Positions 44,301 through 51,878 of a stretch of DNA of 64,000 bases are shown here, piece after piece. The DNA is from CAYJPV01 sp964372095 (GTDB lineage: Bacteria > Acidobacteriota > Vicinamibacteria > Vicinamibacterales > JAKQTR01). The notes under the pieces are model-generated. The model was not told the origin of the DNA and did not search any database. It saw only the letters and a program-made list of their open reading frames with translations. Position 1 is the stretch's first letter. Every line of letters begins with the position of its first letter. The translations under genes and the position numbers were made by a program. The stretch lies in NCBI GenBank assembly GCA_964372095.1, contig CAYJPV010000005.1:124001-188000 (forward strand), given 5' to 3'.

Positions 44301-44458
44301 GGACATGGGGCAAGGGACAGGGGACATGGGTAGAAGCAAGAAGCAGGAAGCAAGAAGCAGGAAGCAGAGGAAGACAGTAGGAAGTAGGAAGTAGACAGTA
44401 GGGGGCCGGTCGCCGATAGCCGATAGCCGAAAGTCGATAGCCGATAGCCGAAAGTATG
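44298..44458. repeat. Heptamer array 8 (23 units, stop codon to start codon)
   Basis: Exactly 161 bases, 23 units of seven in one register, from the TAG stop of the sugar dehydrogenase gene to the ATG start of the DUF4846 gene. Unit families follow in blocks: GGGGCAAG-like, GAAGCAG, AAGTAGG/CAGTAGG, then TAGCCGA with AAGTCGA. No ribosome-binding site is left between the two genes. Confidence 0.94.
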
Positions 44459-45316
44459 CCAACCACGTTGCTGCTCCCCACGCCCGGACTGCTGCTGTGC
44501 ATGCTGATGTGGCCGTCTGCGACGCTGCAGGCCCAGCCGCCGTCACCGCACCCGTGGATCACCCGGCACGCTCCGGCGGAAACGGTTGAGACAAGAATCC
44601 CGCCGCCTGCCGGCTACGCCCGCGCTGGCGTAGCCGACGGCAGCTTCGCCCAGTGGCTGCGCCGCCTGCCGGTCAAACCGGGCCGTCCCGCCGTGTTGCT
44701 GTTCGACGGGCGATCGAAAGCCAATCAGGACGCTCACGACGCGGTGCTCGACCTGGACGTCGGACCCAAAGACCTGCAGCAGTGCGCCGACGCGATCATG
44801 CGCCTGCGTGCGGAGTGGCTGTACGCGCGGGGACGTCAGGACGAAGTCAGCTTCACGCTCACCAACGGGTCCGAGGCCGCGTTTGCGCGCTGGGCGCAGG
44901 GGTATCGCCCGGTCACGGCGCCGCGCAACACGCTCCGGTGGGTTCAGTCCGCAGGCGCGGACCGTTCCTACGCCAGTTTCCGCTCGTACCTGGAGCAGGT
45001 GTTCATCTACGCCGGCTCCGCGTCGCTGAGCCAGGAACTGATGGCGGTGGCTGATGCCGCGGACATCCGCGGGGGTGACGTCTTCATCCGTGGTGGCTAC
45101 CCGGGCCATGCCGTCATCGTGCTCGATACCGCCGAAGACGCGGCCGGCCGTCGCGTCTTCCTGCTGGCGCAGAGCTTTATGCCCGCCCAGGACATCCACG
45201 TTCTCAGGAACCCGAACGACACCGTCTTGGGCCCGTGGTACTCGGCCGCATACGGCGACCGGCTGAACACGCCCGAGTGGGTCTTCGCCAGAAACGAACT
45301 GCGCCGGTTCCGATAG
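44456..45316 (+). CDS. Exported DUF4846 protein
   Basis: 286 residues with a signal peptide (about 1-25). The DUF4846 pattern shows GSFAQWLRRLPVKPG near residue 62, VLDLDVGPKDLQQCADAIMR and LRAEWLYARGR, RYTVSFTLTNG-like strands, and GDVFIRGGYPGHAVIVLD followed by the FLLAQSFMPAQDIHVLRN active-site-like segment. The family is of unknown function but often extracellular. The start ATG is the last unit of heptamer array 8 and lacks a ribosome-binding site, so translation may be weak or re-initiated. The stop TAG lies in the next array. Confidence 0.83.
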   Translation: MPTTLLLPTPGLLLCMLMWPSATLQAQPPSPHPWITRHAPAETVETRIPPPAGYARAGVADGSFAQWLRRLPVKPGRPAVLLFDGRSKANQDAHDAVLDLDVGPKDLQQCADAIMRLRAEWLYARGRQDEVSFTLTNGSEAAFARWAQGYRPVTAPRNTLRWVQSAGADRSYASFRSYLEQVFIYAGSASLSQELMAVADAADIRGGDVFIRGGYPGHAVIVLDTAEDAAGRRVFLLAQSFMPAQDIHVLRNPNDTVLGPWYSAAYGDRLNTPEWVFARNELRRFR

Positions 45317-45355
45317 CCGATGGCCGATAACCGATAGCCGAAGGAGCACCCCGTG
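45314..45355. repeat. Heptamer array 9 (TAGCCGA type, stop to start)
   Basis: 42 bases, six units, from the TAG stop of the DUF4846 gene to the GTG start of the fucosidase gene. The fifth unit (AGGAGCA) has mutated into the ribosome-binding site AAGGAG of the next gene. Confidence 0.9.
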
Positions 45356-46819
45356 AGATCGACCTTGATCGCATTGTGTGTGCTGTTGAGCGTAGGCGCG
45401 GCCAGCGCCCAGACCTTCCAGCCCACCTGGGAGTCCGTCGACGCACGGCCAACGCCGGGGTGGTTCAGCGACGCCAAGTTCGGCATCTTCATCCACTGGG
45501 GCGTGTACTCCGTGCCGGCGTACGCGCCGGTCATTCCCGGCAAACTGGCATACGCCGAGTGGTACTGGAACGCCATGACCGGCGGCCAGCGCCCGAACGC
45601 CAGCCCGATTCAGTCGGGCACCTGGGAGTACCACCAGAAGATGTACGGCGCGGACTTCCCCTATCAGGGCTTCGCGCCGCAGTTCCGCGCGGAGTTGTTC
45701 GATCCCGACCACTGGGCCGATGTCTTCGCACGCTCGGGCGCGAAGTACGTGGTCCTCACGTCGAAGCACCACGACGGGTTCGCCCTGTGGCCCAGCCGCG
45801 ATGCGTCCGCCACGTGGGGCCGGCCCTGGAACGCTGCCGCGATCGGTCCGAAGCGCGACCTGCTGGGCGACCTCTCCGATGCGGTCCGGCGGAAGGGGTT
45901 GCGCATGGGCTACTACTACTCGCTGTACGAGTGGTACAACCCGCTGTGGCTCTCGGACAAGCCGCGGTACATCAACGAGCACATGATCCCGCAGTTCAAG
46001 GACCTGGTCACGCGCTACACGCCGTCGATCATCTTCAGCGATGGCGAGTGGGACCTCCCCTCCAGCGACTGGCGCAGCGCCGAACTGCTCGCGTGGCTGT
46101 TCAACGAGTCCGCTGTCAAGGATGAGGTCGTGATCAATGACCGCTGGGGCAAGGACTCGCGCCACAAACACGGCGGCTACTGGACGACGGAGTACACCGC
46201 CGGCATGAGCGGCCTGGATCACCCGTGGGAAGAGAGCCGGGGCATGGGCTTCAGCTACGGGTACAACCGTGCGGAGCGCCTCGAACACTATCGCTCGGCC
46301 AGGGATCTCGTGACGATGATGGTGGACCTGGTGAGCAGGGGCGGAAACCTGCTGCTCGACATCGGGCCCGATGCCGACGGCACCATCCCCGTCGTCATGG
46401 AAGAGCGGCTGATCCAGATCGGCGACTGGCTGAAGGTCAACAGCGACGCCATTTACGGCACGCGCCCGTGGACGACCACGCGGCAGTGGAGTGCGGGCGA
46501 GGTCCCGGCGGTCGACTACAACAAGGAATACGCCACGGCGTACGACGTCACGACACTCGTCGCCGCGCCGCCTCCGGGCAAAGCCGCCATCGAGGCGTTC
46601 TTCACGACGAAGGGCCAGGCCGTCTACGCCATCCTGCCGCGGTGGCCCGGCCGGACGTTTACGATTCGCGGCACTGGGAGCGTCAGGGTGGTCTCGCTGC
46701 TTGGCTCCGACGAACCACTGGTCTTCACCCGGGCCGGCACCGACGTCACCATCCAGATGCCGGAGCTGCCGGAGGCGTTGCGGACGCAACCGGCCTGGGC
46801 GCTGAAGATCATCCGCTGA
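45353..46819 (+). CDS. Exported alpha-L-fucosidase, GH29 family
   Basis: 488 residues with a signal peptide (STLIALCVLLSVGAASAQ). GH29 landmarks are PGWFSDAKFGIFIHWGVYSV near the N-terminus, VVLTSKHHDGFALWPS, the nucleophile segment IIFSDGEWDLPS and WTTEYTAGMSG. It then shows MMVDLVSRGGNLLLDIGPDADG and a C-terminal beta domain. It hydrolyses terminal alpha-linked L-fucose and fits a polysaccharide- or glycoprotein-degrading lifestyle. The start is GTG 45353 with AAGGAG six bases upstream. The TGA stop begins heptamer array 10. Confidence 0.92.
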   Translation: MRSTLIALCVLLSVGAASAQTFQPTWESVDARPTPGWFSDAKFGIFIHWGVYSVPAYAPVIPGKLAYAEWYWNAMTGGQRPNASPIQSGTWEYHQKMYGADFPYQGFAPQFRAELFDPDHWADVFARSGAKYVVLTSKHHDGFALWPSRDASATWGRPWNAAAIGPKRDLLGDLSDAVRRKGLRMGYYYSLYEWYNPLWLSDKPRYINEHMIPQFKDLVTRYTPSIIFSDGEWDLPSSDWRSAELLAWLFNESAVKDEVVINDRWGKDSRHKHGGYWTTEYTAGMSGLDHPWEESRGMGFSYGYNRAERLEHYRSARDLVTMMVDLVSRGGNLLLDIGPDADGTIPVVMEERLIQIGDWLKVNSDAIYGTRPWTTTRQWSAGEVPAVDYNKEYATAYDVTTLVAAPPPGKAAIEAFFTTKGQAVYAILPRWPGRTFTIRGTGSVRVVSLLGSDEPLVFTRAGTDVTIQMPELPEALRTQPAWALKIIR

Positions 46820-46879
46820 CCCGCCGAAGGCCGTTGGCCGAAAGCCGATAGCCGACCGCCGTTGGCTGATAGCCTGTGA
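46817..46879. repeat. Heptamer array 10 (CCGATAG type)
   Basis: Nine 7-bp units in register from the TGA stop of the fucosidase gene: CCGAAGG, CCGTTGG, CCGAAAG, CCGATAG, CCGACCG and variants. It is a degenerate relative of arrays 8 and 9. Confidence 0.85.
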
Positions 46880-46968
46880 GATCTACTTCGTACTCGTCCG
46901 GCCAACACGTTCGGCCCGCGACAGAGGTCGTGAAGGGCGCCGACCACAAGCCCTGTTCGCGAGCATGT

Positions 46969-47316
46969 TCACTCTTCAGGATCGACCAGCGCCAGGATTC
47001 TGGCCGTCACTTCGTGCATAACGGAAACAGGAACGGATCCAAGACGTGTCGCATGCCGTGCCCGCCAGTCCAGGCTCTTGATCTGATCGCACAAGATCAC
47101 ACCTTTCGTTTCGAGGCCCGGAGGGAGTCCAACCTCGAACGGATAGCCTTTGACGCGAGAAGTAATCGGACAGACCAGGGCAAGCCCGACCTTCCGGTTG
47201 TACGACCGTGGCGATACCACCAGCGCCGGACGATGCCCGGCCTGCTCGCTCCCAGTCTGGGGATTGAACTCCAACCACACGACGTCGCCACGGTCGGGAA
47301 CGGCCGCCACGCCCAT
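46969..47316 (-). CDS. mazF: MazF/PemK-type toxin endoribonuclease
   Basis: 115 residues of the PemK/MazF fold: PDRGDVVWLEFNPQTGSEQ, AGHRPALVVSPRSYN, GLALVCPITSRVKGYPFEV and GVILCDQIKSLDWRAR. These cleave mRNA when free of antitoxin. The ATG shares one base with the mazE stop (TAATG), the usual coupling. It lies in a cassette-like region with attC-type sites upstream. A possible degenerate attC just downstream (about 46900-46966) is not secure. Confidence 0.92.
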   Translation of the reverse strand: MGVAAVPDRGDVVWLEFNPQTGSEQAGHRPALVVSPRSYNRKVGLALVCPITSRVKGYPFEVGLPPGLETKGVILCDQIKSLDWRARHATRLGSVPVSVMHEVTARILALVDPEE

Positions 47317-47558
47317 TACCAGGCCTCCCGACCGACCGGCATGCCGGTATCGATCTCGTCGTGGCGGTTCTTGGGCGTGACCTGCTGGACCAATTCGTCC
47401 AGTCGGTACTTCACACGCCTCTTCGGACTGACGACGAGATCGCCGCCGCGGACCGACAAGTCGACCTCAACGCCTGCGCTCACCCCGGCCTCTTCCGCGA
47501 ACGCCCGCGGTATCCTCAGTCCCAGGCTGTTGCCCCACTTCTGGATCTTCGTCTGCAC
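47316..47558 (-). CDS. mazE: MazE-type antitoxin (AbrB-like)
   Basis: 80 residues. The N-terminal swapped-hairpin DNA-binding domain (TKIQKWGNSLGLRIPRAF, VSAGVEVDLSVRGGDLVVSP) precedes a C-terminal tail (RYRLDELVQQVTPKNRHDEID-like) that binds the toxin. The start is GTG 47558 with GGAGG five bases upstream. It neutralises MazF and represses the operon. A 15-bp inverted repeat just upstream is the likely operator. Confidence 0.9.
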   Translation of the reverse strand: MQTKIQKWGNSLGLRIPRAFAEEAGVSAGVEVDLSVRGGDLVVSPKRRVKYRLDELVQQVTPKNRHDEIDTGMPVGREAW

Positions 47559-47573
47559 GGCGTCCTCCACGGA

Positions 47574-47588
47574 TATACATTGAGTATA
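47574..47588. promoter_or_regulatory. Candidate MazE operator
   Basis: Inverted repeat TATAC, five bases, GTATA, 16 bases upstream of the mazE start. On the minus strand TATACT overlaps it and could be the -10 hexamer, which fits autorepression by MazE-MazF. Confidence 0.55.
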
Positions 47589-47633
47589 CGCTTCACTGCC
47601 GCACGTCGTCCAGTGCGTGGTCGGTTCTCGTCT

Positions 47634-47772
47634 CGCTAACACTGCAATGACCTGCGACACCGAGACAAGATGACCGGCGGCCCCACCTCAGCCATGCACG
47701 GGCTCTCCACTGGGCCGCCGGTCCTTCGTTCCGGGAACCCTCCGGTTCGTCAGGTTCATTGCATTGTTATCC
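47634..47772 (-). other. attC: attC-like integron recombination site 3
   Basis: Read on the minus strand, GGATAAC (R''-like) at 47772-47766 overlaps the dinB stop. Its arm AATGCAATGAACCTGACG pairs with the distal arm before GTTAGCG (R'-like, 47640-47634). Pairing leaves two unpaired A residues only in the first arm, the asymmetry of attC extrahelical bases. Length is 139 bases with a large internal palindromic region. Confidence 0.6.
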
Positions 47773-48264
47773 GGCGGTACGACCGCTCCCGTCGACTGCA
47801 CGCGGTCGGCCCACGAGCCACTCGATGAAGTCATGAGGGGCGGGCTCGACACCGTGACGACGCAGCAGCTTCATGAGTTGCGCCCGGTGGCCATGCGAGT
47901 GCATGCAGACTTGCGTGAACGCCTCGACGACACTGCACCCACCACCTGGAATCAGCGGGTGGTCGATCTGGCGGAGGCAGTCCGATTCAGCGGCGGCCGC
48001 CAGCCAAGCGACTTCATCGTCTTGCACGACGCGAAACGCAGCGCAGAGGTGCTCGGGAGCGCACCCCACCGTGACTTCGTGGCCGACGTCGAACGGAACT
48101 CCGCGGATGGCGGCAGACCAGAACCGATTCGACACCAGGATGTGATTGCACAGGGCCCGAATCTCCGGGTCAGCCGTTGCAGCGTCGCTGGCCAGAACCT
48201 CCTTCACCATGACTTCGGTTGCGTCCCCGTTGTGGGCCACGAGGTTCTTGAGGAGCGTCAGCAT
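47767..48264 (-). CDS. DinB/YfiT-family putative metalloenzyme
   Basis: 165 residues, a four-helix-bundle protein of the DinB superfamily. Metal-ligand histidines are plausible in ALCNHILVSNRFW and CMHSHGHRAQLMKLL. Family members are metal-dependent thiol transferases or hydrolases; the substrate is unknown. GAGAGGAC upstream supports ATG 48264. The stop overlaps the R'' box of attC-like site 3, a typical cassette arrangement. Confidence 0.85.
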   Translation of the reverse strand: MLTLLKNLVAHNGDATEVMVKEVLASDAATADPEIRALCNHILVSNRFWSAAIRGVPFDVGHEVTVGCAPEHLCAAFRVVQDDEVAWLAAAAESDCLRQIDHPLIPGGGCSVVEAFTQVCMHSHGHRAQLMKLLRRHGVEPAPHDFIEWLVGRPRAVDGSGRTAG

Positions 48265-48330
48265 GTCCTCTCCATGGAGTCAGGGAACATGAGTCGGGCG
48301 ACAGAGCGCCCCTGTACGTCCGGACAACGC

Positions 48331-48357
48331 CCGGTCGTTCGTCTGCCGAACGACCGG
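48331..48357. repeat. 11-bp perfect hairpin
   Basis: Arms CCGGTCGTTCG and CGAACGACCGG around TCTGC. It overlaps the R' end of attC-like site 1 and is between divergent dinB and hicB. No T-run follows. Confidence 0.6.
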
Positions 48358-48414
48358 CTTCAGCCGCGGCCCATGATGCGCCTGCGGGGCCGTCGGCTGC
48401 AAGCGATGTTAGAC
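48345..48414 (-). other. attC: attC-like integron recombination site 1
   Basis: On the minus strand GTCTAAC (48414-48408), a perfect RYYYAAC, is followed after nine bases by AGCCGACGGCC. The distal arm GGCCGCGGCTGAAGC leads after ten bases to GTTCGGC (one mismatch to GTTRRRY, 48351-48345). The arms pair except for an extra G and A in the first arm, as in canonical attC. Spacings match the classical 59-base element. Confidence 0.72.
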
Positions 48415-48444
48415 GCCGTCATCCAATGGCGGTATCATGCCCCC
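48409..48444 (+). promoter_or_regulatory. Promoter candidate for hicBA
   Basis: TTAGAC (48409-48414) and TATCAT (48433-48438) with an 18-base spacer. Transcription would begin at or next to the hicB ATG at 48445, which has no ribosome-binding site, so hicB may be translated from a leaderless mRNA. Confidence 0.45.
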
Positions 48445-48666
48445 ATGACGGTCCAACTCACCGCCGTGTTTCGCCCGGTTCCCGGCGGATACGTGGCCTA
48501 CGTCGAGGAACTGCCCGGCGCCAACACCCAGGGAGCAACCCTTGATGAAGCCCGGGCGAACCTTGAAGAGGCCGTGGCCCTCGTCCTTGAGGCGAATCGC
48601 ACACTCGCCCAAGAGGACGCGGCCGGCATCGACGTCATTCGCGAACCCCTGCAACTCACCGCGTGA
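48445..48666 (+). CDS. hicB: HicB-like antitoxin
   Basis: 73 residues with the partial RNase H-like fold of HicB: VQLTAVFRPVPGGYVAYVEE, LPGANTQGATLDEARANLEE and AVALVLEAN. It lacks a C-terminal HTH/RHH domain, as in short HicB antitoxins. It pairs with hicA, which overlaps by four bases (GTGA). It is on the opposite strand to its cassette neighbours. Confidence 0.92.
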   Translation: MTVQLTAVFRPVPGGYVAYVEELPGANTQGATLDEARANLEEAVALVLEANRTLAQEDAAGIDVIREPLQLTA

Positions 48667-48866
48667 AACGCATCGATCTGATTCGTCACCTCGAATCGCA
48701 GGGATGCCGCCTGCTGCGTGAGGGCGCCAACCACTCTGTTTACGTGAATCCCGCTACCCGGAAGGTTTCGACCATTCCGCGACATCGAGAGATCGACGAG
48801 TACCTGGCGCGGAAGATCGGTCGTGATCTTCAGGTCGAAGTCCCAGGCGTCTTCCGTCAGCAATGA
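48663..48866 (+). CDS. hicA: HicA-like toxin (mRNA interferase)
   Basis: 67 residues of the double-stranded-RNA-binding-like HicA fold: KRIDLIRHLESQGCRLLREG, the catalytic-His segment ANHSVYVNP and STIPRHREIDEYLARKIGRD. It starts at GTG 48663 overlapping the hicB stop. The antitoxin-first order differs from the usual hicA-hicB order but occurs in many short HicB systems. Its 3' end reaches the distal box of attC-like site 2. Confidence 0.92.
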   Translation: MKRIDLIRHLESQGCRLLREGANHSVYVNPATRKVSTIPRHREIDEYLARKIGRDLQVEVPGVFRQQ

Positions 48867-48922
48867 GCCGCGGCACACGCCCGCGTCAGGTGCGCGCCGT
48901 CGGCTCCATCGCGATGTTAGGG
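48849..48922 (-). other. attC: attC-like integron recombination site 2
   Basis: On the minus strand CCCTAAC (48922-48916) is followed after ten bases by AGCCGACGGC. The distal arm GCCGCGGCTCATTGC pairs with the first, leaving an extra G and A unpaired in the first arm, just as in site 1. The distal R' box is degenerate (GGAAGAC at the expected spacing, TT replaced), so this site may no longer recombine. Confidence 0.6.
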
Positions 48923-50223
48923 TGCTGTTCCTCGATGGCCGGCAACAGGTCAAGGAGTTCCAAGACCCCTTCCTGCCGCAAGAGCGTCATCCCCAGGCGC
49001 TGCGTGGACACCCCTTCGCGGATCCGATAGTCGAAGTGGGGGACGTCTTCTGTCACCTCCGCCTCGAAATGCCGGAACACGAGACGCGGGTCGCCCAGGA
49101 GGGCCGGCGCAATGTCACCGAGGTGCGACGCGACGAACACGATGGCAGCCGGGTGATTGGCCAAACGGCGAATCACGGCTAGCGTCGCCTCGGCGGCGTC
49201 ATGAACGTTGGTGCCTCGAAATGGCTCGTCGATCACCGCGACGGCTGCGCCAAGACTGCGGAGAACTTCGGCCAGAGCACGTATTCGGCGCACTTCCGCG
49301 AGGTAGAAGCTCTCTCCGGCGTCGAGGTTGTCGTTGATGTTGATGCTCGAGAAGACAGTGGCAACGACCGGGAACTCCATTGAAGTAGCGGGCACACCAC
49401 AGCCCGCATGAGCGAGCAGAACGGCGATCGAAACCGCCTTCAGAAAGGTCGACTTGCCAGCCATGTTTGGCCCAGTGACAAGACAAACCCGCACGGCCTC
49501 GTCCAGCTCCAGATCGTTGGCCACGGCGCGGGGGCCGAGGAACGGATGAACGAGACCGCTGACTCGGAGCGCCGATGACGGCTGCGGATAGTGCCATCCG
49601 TGCTCGACCGTAGCCGTGCCGAGGCTCCACAAAGCCTCGACGCTGCCGAGCAACCGCACCACCTCAGAAAGCACCGGTTTCCCGCGGCCACGTGCAGCCT
49701 GATCGAACGGGCGCAGGTCGGATTTCGAGGCAAGCGTCTGCACTTCGCGAGCAGCCGGATCGTCGAGTATTGCTGCAAGTCCCTCGCCCAATTGTCGGAG
49801 GGCGGAGACACCCGTCGCCGAAAGGCGCGATCGAAGTTCTGCCGCCGAGGTGAACAGCCGGGCCACGAGTGTCTGCCCATCGGCGACATCCTTCGCGTAT
49901 TGCCGGTACCACCTCCTGAATCGGGCCGACGCCGGCATCGTATCGGGCAGCTGCCAGGTCGCGGCCAAGTACTTCCCGACGCTGTTCAAGCCAGCCCGAT
50001 CGAGCAGGATTCGGTAGGCGTCCGTGCTGGCCAATGCCTGTTGCGCATGCTGGAGCGCCACGATCTGGTCAGCGGTGTGGGAGGATGCCAGGAGCCACTG
50101 TCGCAACGCGTGCGCGCCGGCTTGCGTTCGCGTACGGTCGACCATGCCCCACAGAGTCGTCCCGCGCCGACCCGGCGTCCCCACGATTTCAAGATCCTGA
50201 AGCGTGGCCGAGTCGAGAAACAT
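48886..50223 (-). CDS. MutS-like ATPase lacking the mismatch-recognition domains
   Basis: 445 residues with only the MutS lever/clamp core (FLDSATLQDLEIVGTPG, RTRTQAGAHALRQWLL) and ATPase domain: Walker A VTGPNMAGKSTFLKA, signature NDNLDAGESFYLAEV, Walker B AAVAVIDEPFRGTN, and the switch histidine in FVASHLGD. Domains I and II and any Smr domain are absent, so it is a MutS-related protein, not MutS1 or a full MutS2. ATG 50223 with GAGG upstream is preferred to the longer frame. The last codons (PNIAMEPTART) are read from attC-like site 2. Confidence 0.85.
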   Translation of the reverse strand: MFLDSATLQDLEIVGTPGRRGTTLWGMVDRTRTQAGAHALRQWLLASSHTADQIVALQHAQQALASTDAYRILLDRAGLNSVGKYLAATWQLPDTMPASARFRRWYRQYAKDVADGQTLVARLFTSAAELRSRLSATGVSALRQLGEGLAAILDDPAAREVQTLASKSDLRPFDQAARGRGKPVLSEVVRLLGSVEALWSLGTATVEHGWHYPQPSSALRVSGLVHPFLGPRAVANDLELDEAVRVCLVTGPNMAGKSTFLKAVSIAVLLAHAGCGVPATSMEFPVVATVFSSININDNLDAGESFYLAEVRRIRALAEVLRSLGAAVAVIDEPFRGTNVHDAAEATLAVIRRLANHPAAIVFVASHLGDIAPALLGDPRLVFRHFEAEVTEDVPHFDYRIREGVSTQRLGMTLLRQEGVLELLDLLPAIEEQHPNIAMEPTART

Positions 50224-50687
50224 GTGTCGATCCTCAGGAAGCAGCCTGACATCGAATAGGCAGACAGCGACCGTTCGTGGGTCCTGCGCGCAGACTCTCC
50301 AGCGCATCAGGTGCACCAATCGCCTGCTGTGGCCATTGTCTTGGGAAGGCCCGCGAGACGCAACGACTGTCGGGTGTTGGACCTTCGGATGTTGGGGTTA
50401 CGCGGCGCCAGCGAGACCGGAAGCACGAAATGCCGCCGGCGGCATACGTCACGAATCGACGGGTTAGCTGGCCGGAGCCAATTGTCGGCGATGTGTGTTG
50501 CCCCAGACGTGGCCCGCGTTCCGGGTACGCTGACTGTGCGGCTCGAACCAGCCCTGAACCAGTCACTTGCAGTGACGCACTGGGTGTCGCACCAATCACC
50601 TGCTTCCGAGACGACTGCCCTCACGGGCCCGGCGAAGAGGTCTGTTTCAGTGACCGCCTGGGTCGAGCGCCAGATCATCGCCGAACT
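50224..50687. other. Non-coding gap before the mutS-like gene
   Basis: 464 bases with no supported gene. It contains a perfect 16-bp palindrome at 50430-50445 (ATGCCGCC and complement), and GTTAG/GTTGG motifs near 50391 and 50463 that do not make a convincing attC fold. It could be an eroded cassette; no integrase remnant is visible. Confidence 0.5.
50430..50445. repeat. 16-bp perfect palindrome
   Basis: ATGCCGCC directly followed by GGCGGCAT in the gap upstream of the mutS-like gene. No related copy is seen in the window. Confidence 0.6.
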
Positions 50688-51746
50688 CTACGATAGGTCG
50701 GACGTCAATCGGGCGATCGCCCAATCCCGGTGCGCCTGCACAACTGGTTCGGCAGCAGTCGGTGCATCAGCGCGCAGCGAGGCGAGGACGGGGCCAGCTT
50801 GTGGACTTCTGCTATTCCCCAGCGCGACAGCAACGTTGCGCCGCAGTCCCGCCACGCCCCTGCGGCGCAGCGCCGTCCCGGCGATCGTCTGCTCGAGGTC
50901 GTTGTCGCTGGCCCGCCACAGATCCGCCAGCCGCGGGTGTTCGAGCGCCGGACGAGGCTGCCACGCCGGATCGACGCTGGCCGGGGCCGACGCGTTGTAG
51001 GGACAGACATCCTGGCAGATGTCGCAGCCGAACACATGTGAGCCCAGATCGGGCCGCTGCTCCTCGGGGATGTCCTTCTTGATCTCGATCGTCAGGTACG
51101 ACAGGCACCGCCGCGCATCGACAACGTAGGGTTCGACGATGGCGCCGGTGGGACAGGCGTCGAGGCAGAGCCGGCACGTGCCGCATCGATCGAGGGCGGG
51201 CTCGTCGGCATCGAGTTCCAGGCTCGTCACGATCTCGCCCAGCACGAACCACGATCCGATCCCGGGATTGATGACGCACGTGTTCTTCCCAATCCACCCG
51301 AGGCCGGCTCTCGACGCAAACACCCGCTCCTGCACGGGGGCATCATCCACGCCCACGCGCGCGTCGAACGGCGCGGCGTGGTCCTCGCGCATCCAGGCCA
51401 GCAGGCGCTCGAGACGCAACGTCAGGTGATCGTGATAGTCGTCGCCCCAGGCATAACGGGCGATGACGGCCCGGTCTGGAGCGGCACGCTCGACGGACAG
51501 TGGCCGGTTGGTGTGGTAGACACACGCCACGGAAATGACCGACCGGGCCGACGGCAGCCAGTGGCGCACGTCCGCGCGTTTGCGCGCCGTCCGGTTGAGG
51601 TAGGTCATCCGGCCGGCGTACCCCTGCGCCAGCCAGCCGCCCAGCGCCTGCAACTCGGGAAAGGCCTCTGCGGGAGCGATCCCGCAGAGGTCGAACCCCA
51701 GCTCCGCCGCACGGCGTTTGATCGAGGCGGTCGTGACGGTGGACAA
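50688..51746 (-). CDS. queG: Epoxyqueuosine reductase
   Basis: 352 residues of the cobalamin/Fe-S enzyme that makes queuosine from epoxyqueuosine in tRNA. It has the family N-terminus (AAELGFDLCGIAPAEAFPE), catalytic-region segment VGVDDAPVQERVFA, GLGWIGKNTCVIN, and two [4Fe-4S] motifs (CGTCRLCLDACP, CDICQDVCPYN). The C-terminal HEAT-like part is short. The only start that keeps the N-terminus is TTG 51746, which is the last unit of a heptamer array and has no ribosome-binding site, so expression or the exact start is doubtful. Confidence 0.92.
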   Translation of the reverse strand: MSTVTTASIKRRAAELGFDLCGIAPAEAFPELQALGGWLAQGYAGRMTYLNRTARKRADVRHWLPSARSVISVACVYHTNRPLSVERAAPDRAVIARYAWGDDYHDHLTLRLERLLAWMREDHAAPFDARVGVDDAPVQERVFASRAGLGWIGKNTCVINPGIGSWFVLGEIVTSLELDADEPALDRCGTCRLCLDACPTGAIVEPYVVDARRCLSYLTIEIKKDIPEEQRPDLGSHVFGCDICQDVCPYNASAPASVDPAWQPRPALEHPRLADLWRASDNDLEQTIAGTALRRRGVAGLRRNVAVALGNSRSPQAGPVLASLRADAPTAAEPVVQAHRDWAIARLTSDLS

Positions 51747-51778
51747 GACAGTAGACAGTAGTCAGTAGGAAGTAGACA
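51744..51778. repeat. Heptamer array 11 (GTAGACA type) at the queG start
   Basis: Five 7-bp units in register, GTAGACA, GTAGTCA and GTAGGAA types, ending at the TTG start codon of queG. It is the only array here that abuts a start codon without a preceding stop on the same strand. Confidence 0.85.
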
Positions 51779-51798
51779 GCACAACGTGCCTTCGGCGA

Positions 51799-51820
51799 CC
51801 CCGGACCTCAAGGTCCGGGG
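51799..51820. repeat. CCCCGGACCT palindrome
   Basis: Ten-base arms CCCCGGACCT and AGGTCCGGGG around CA, followed by CTACG. It resembles the other REP-like palindromes in size and trailing motif but has a different core. It lies between acnA (3' end) and queG (5' end). Confidence 0.6.
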
Positions 51821-51839
51821 CTACGTCCTCCAGCGCGCC

Positions 51840-51878
51840 CCTGCCTTTCCCCAACCCCCAACCCCCAATCCCCAACCC

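Noticed and set aside
46900..46966. A fourth attC site downstream of mazF
   Set aside because: A GTTGGCC-like box is present but the arms pair poorly and the two unpaired bases are not clear; kept only as a possibility.
50224..50687. Open frames in the gap upstream of the mutS-like gene (for example 50307-50678 minus)
   Set aside because: No family features, no ribosome-binding site and shadow-like composition.
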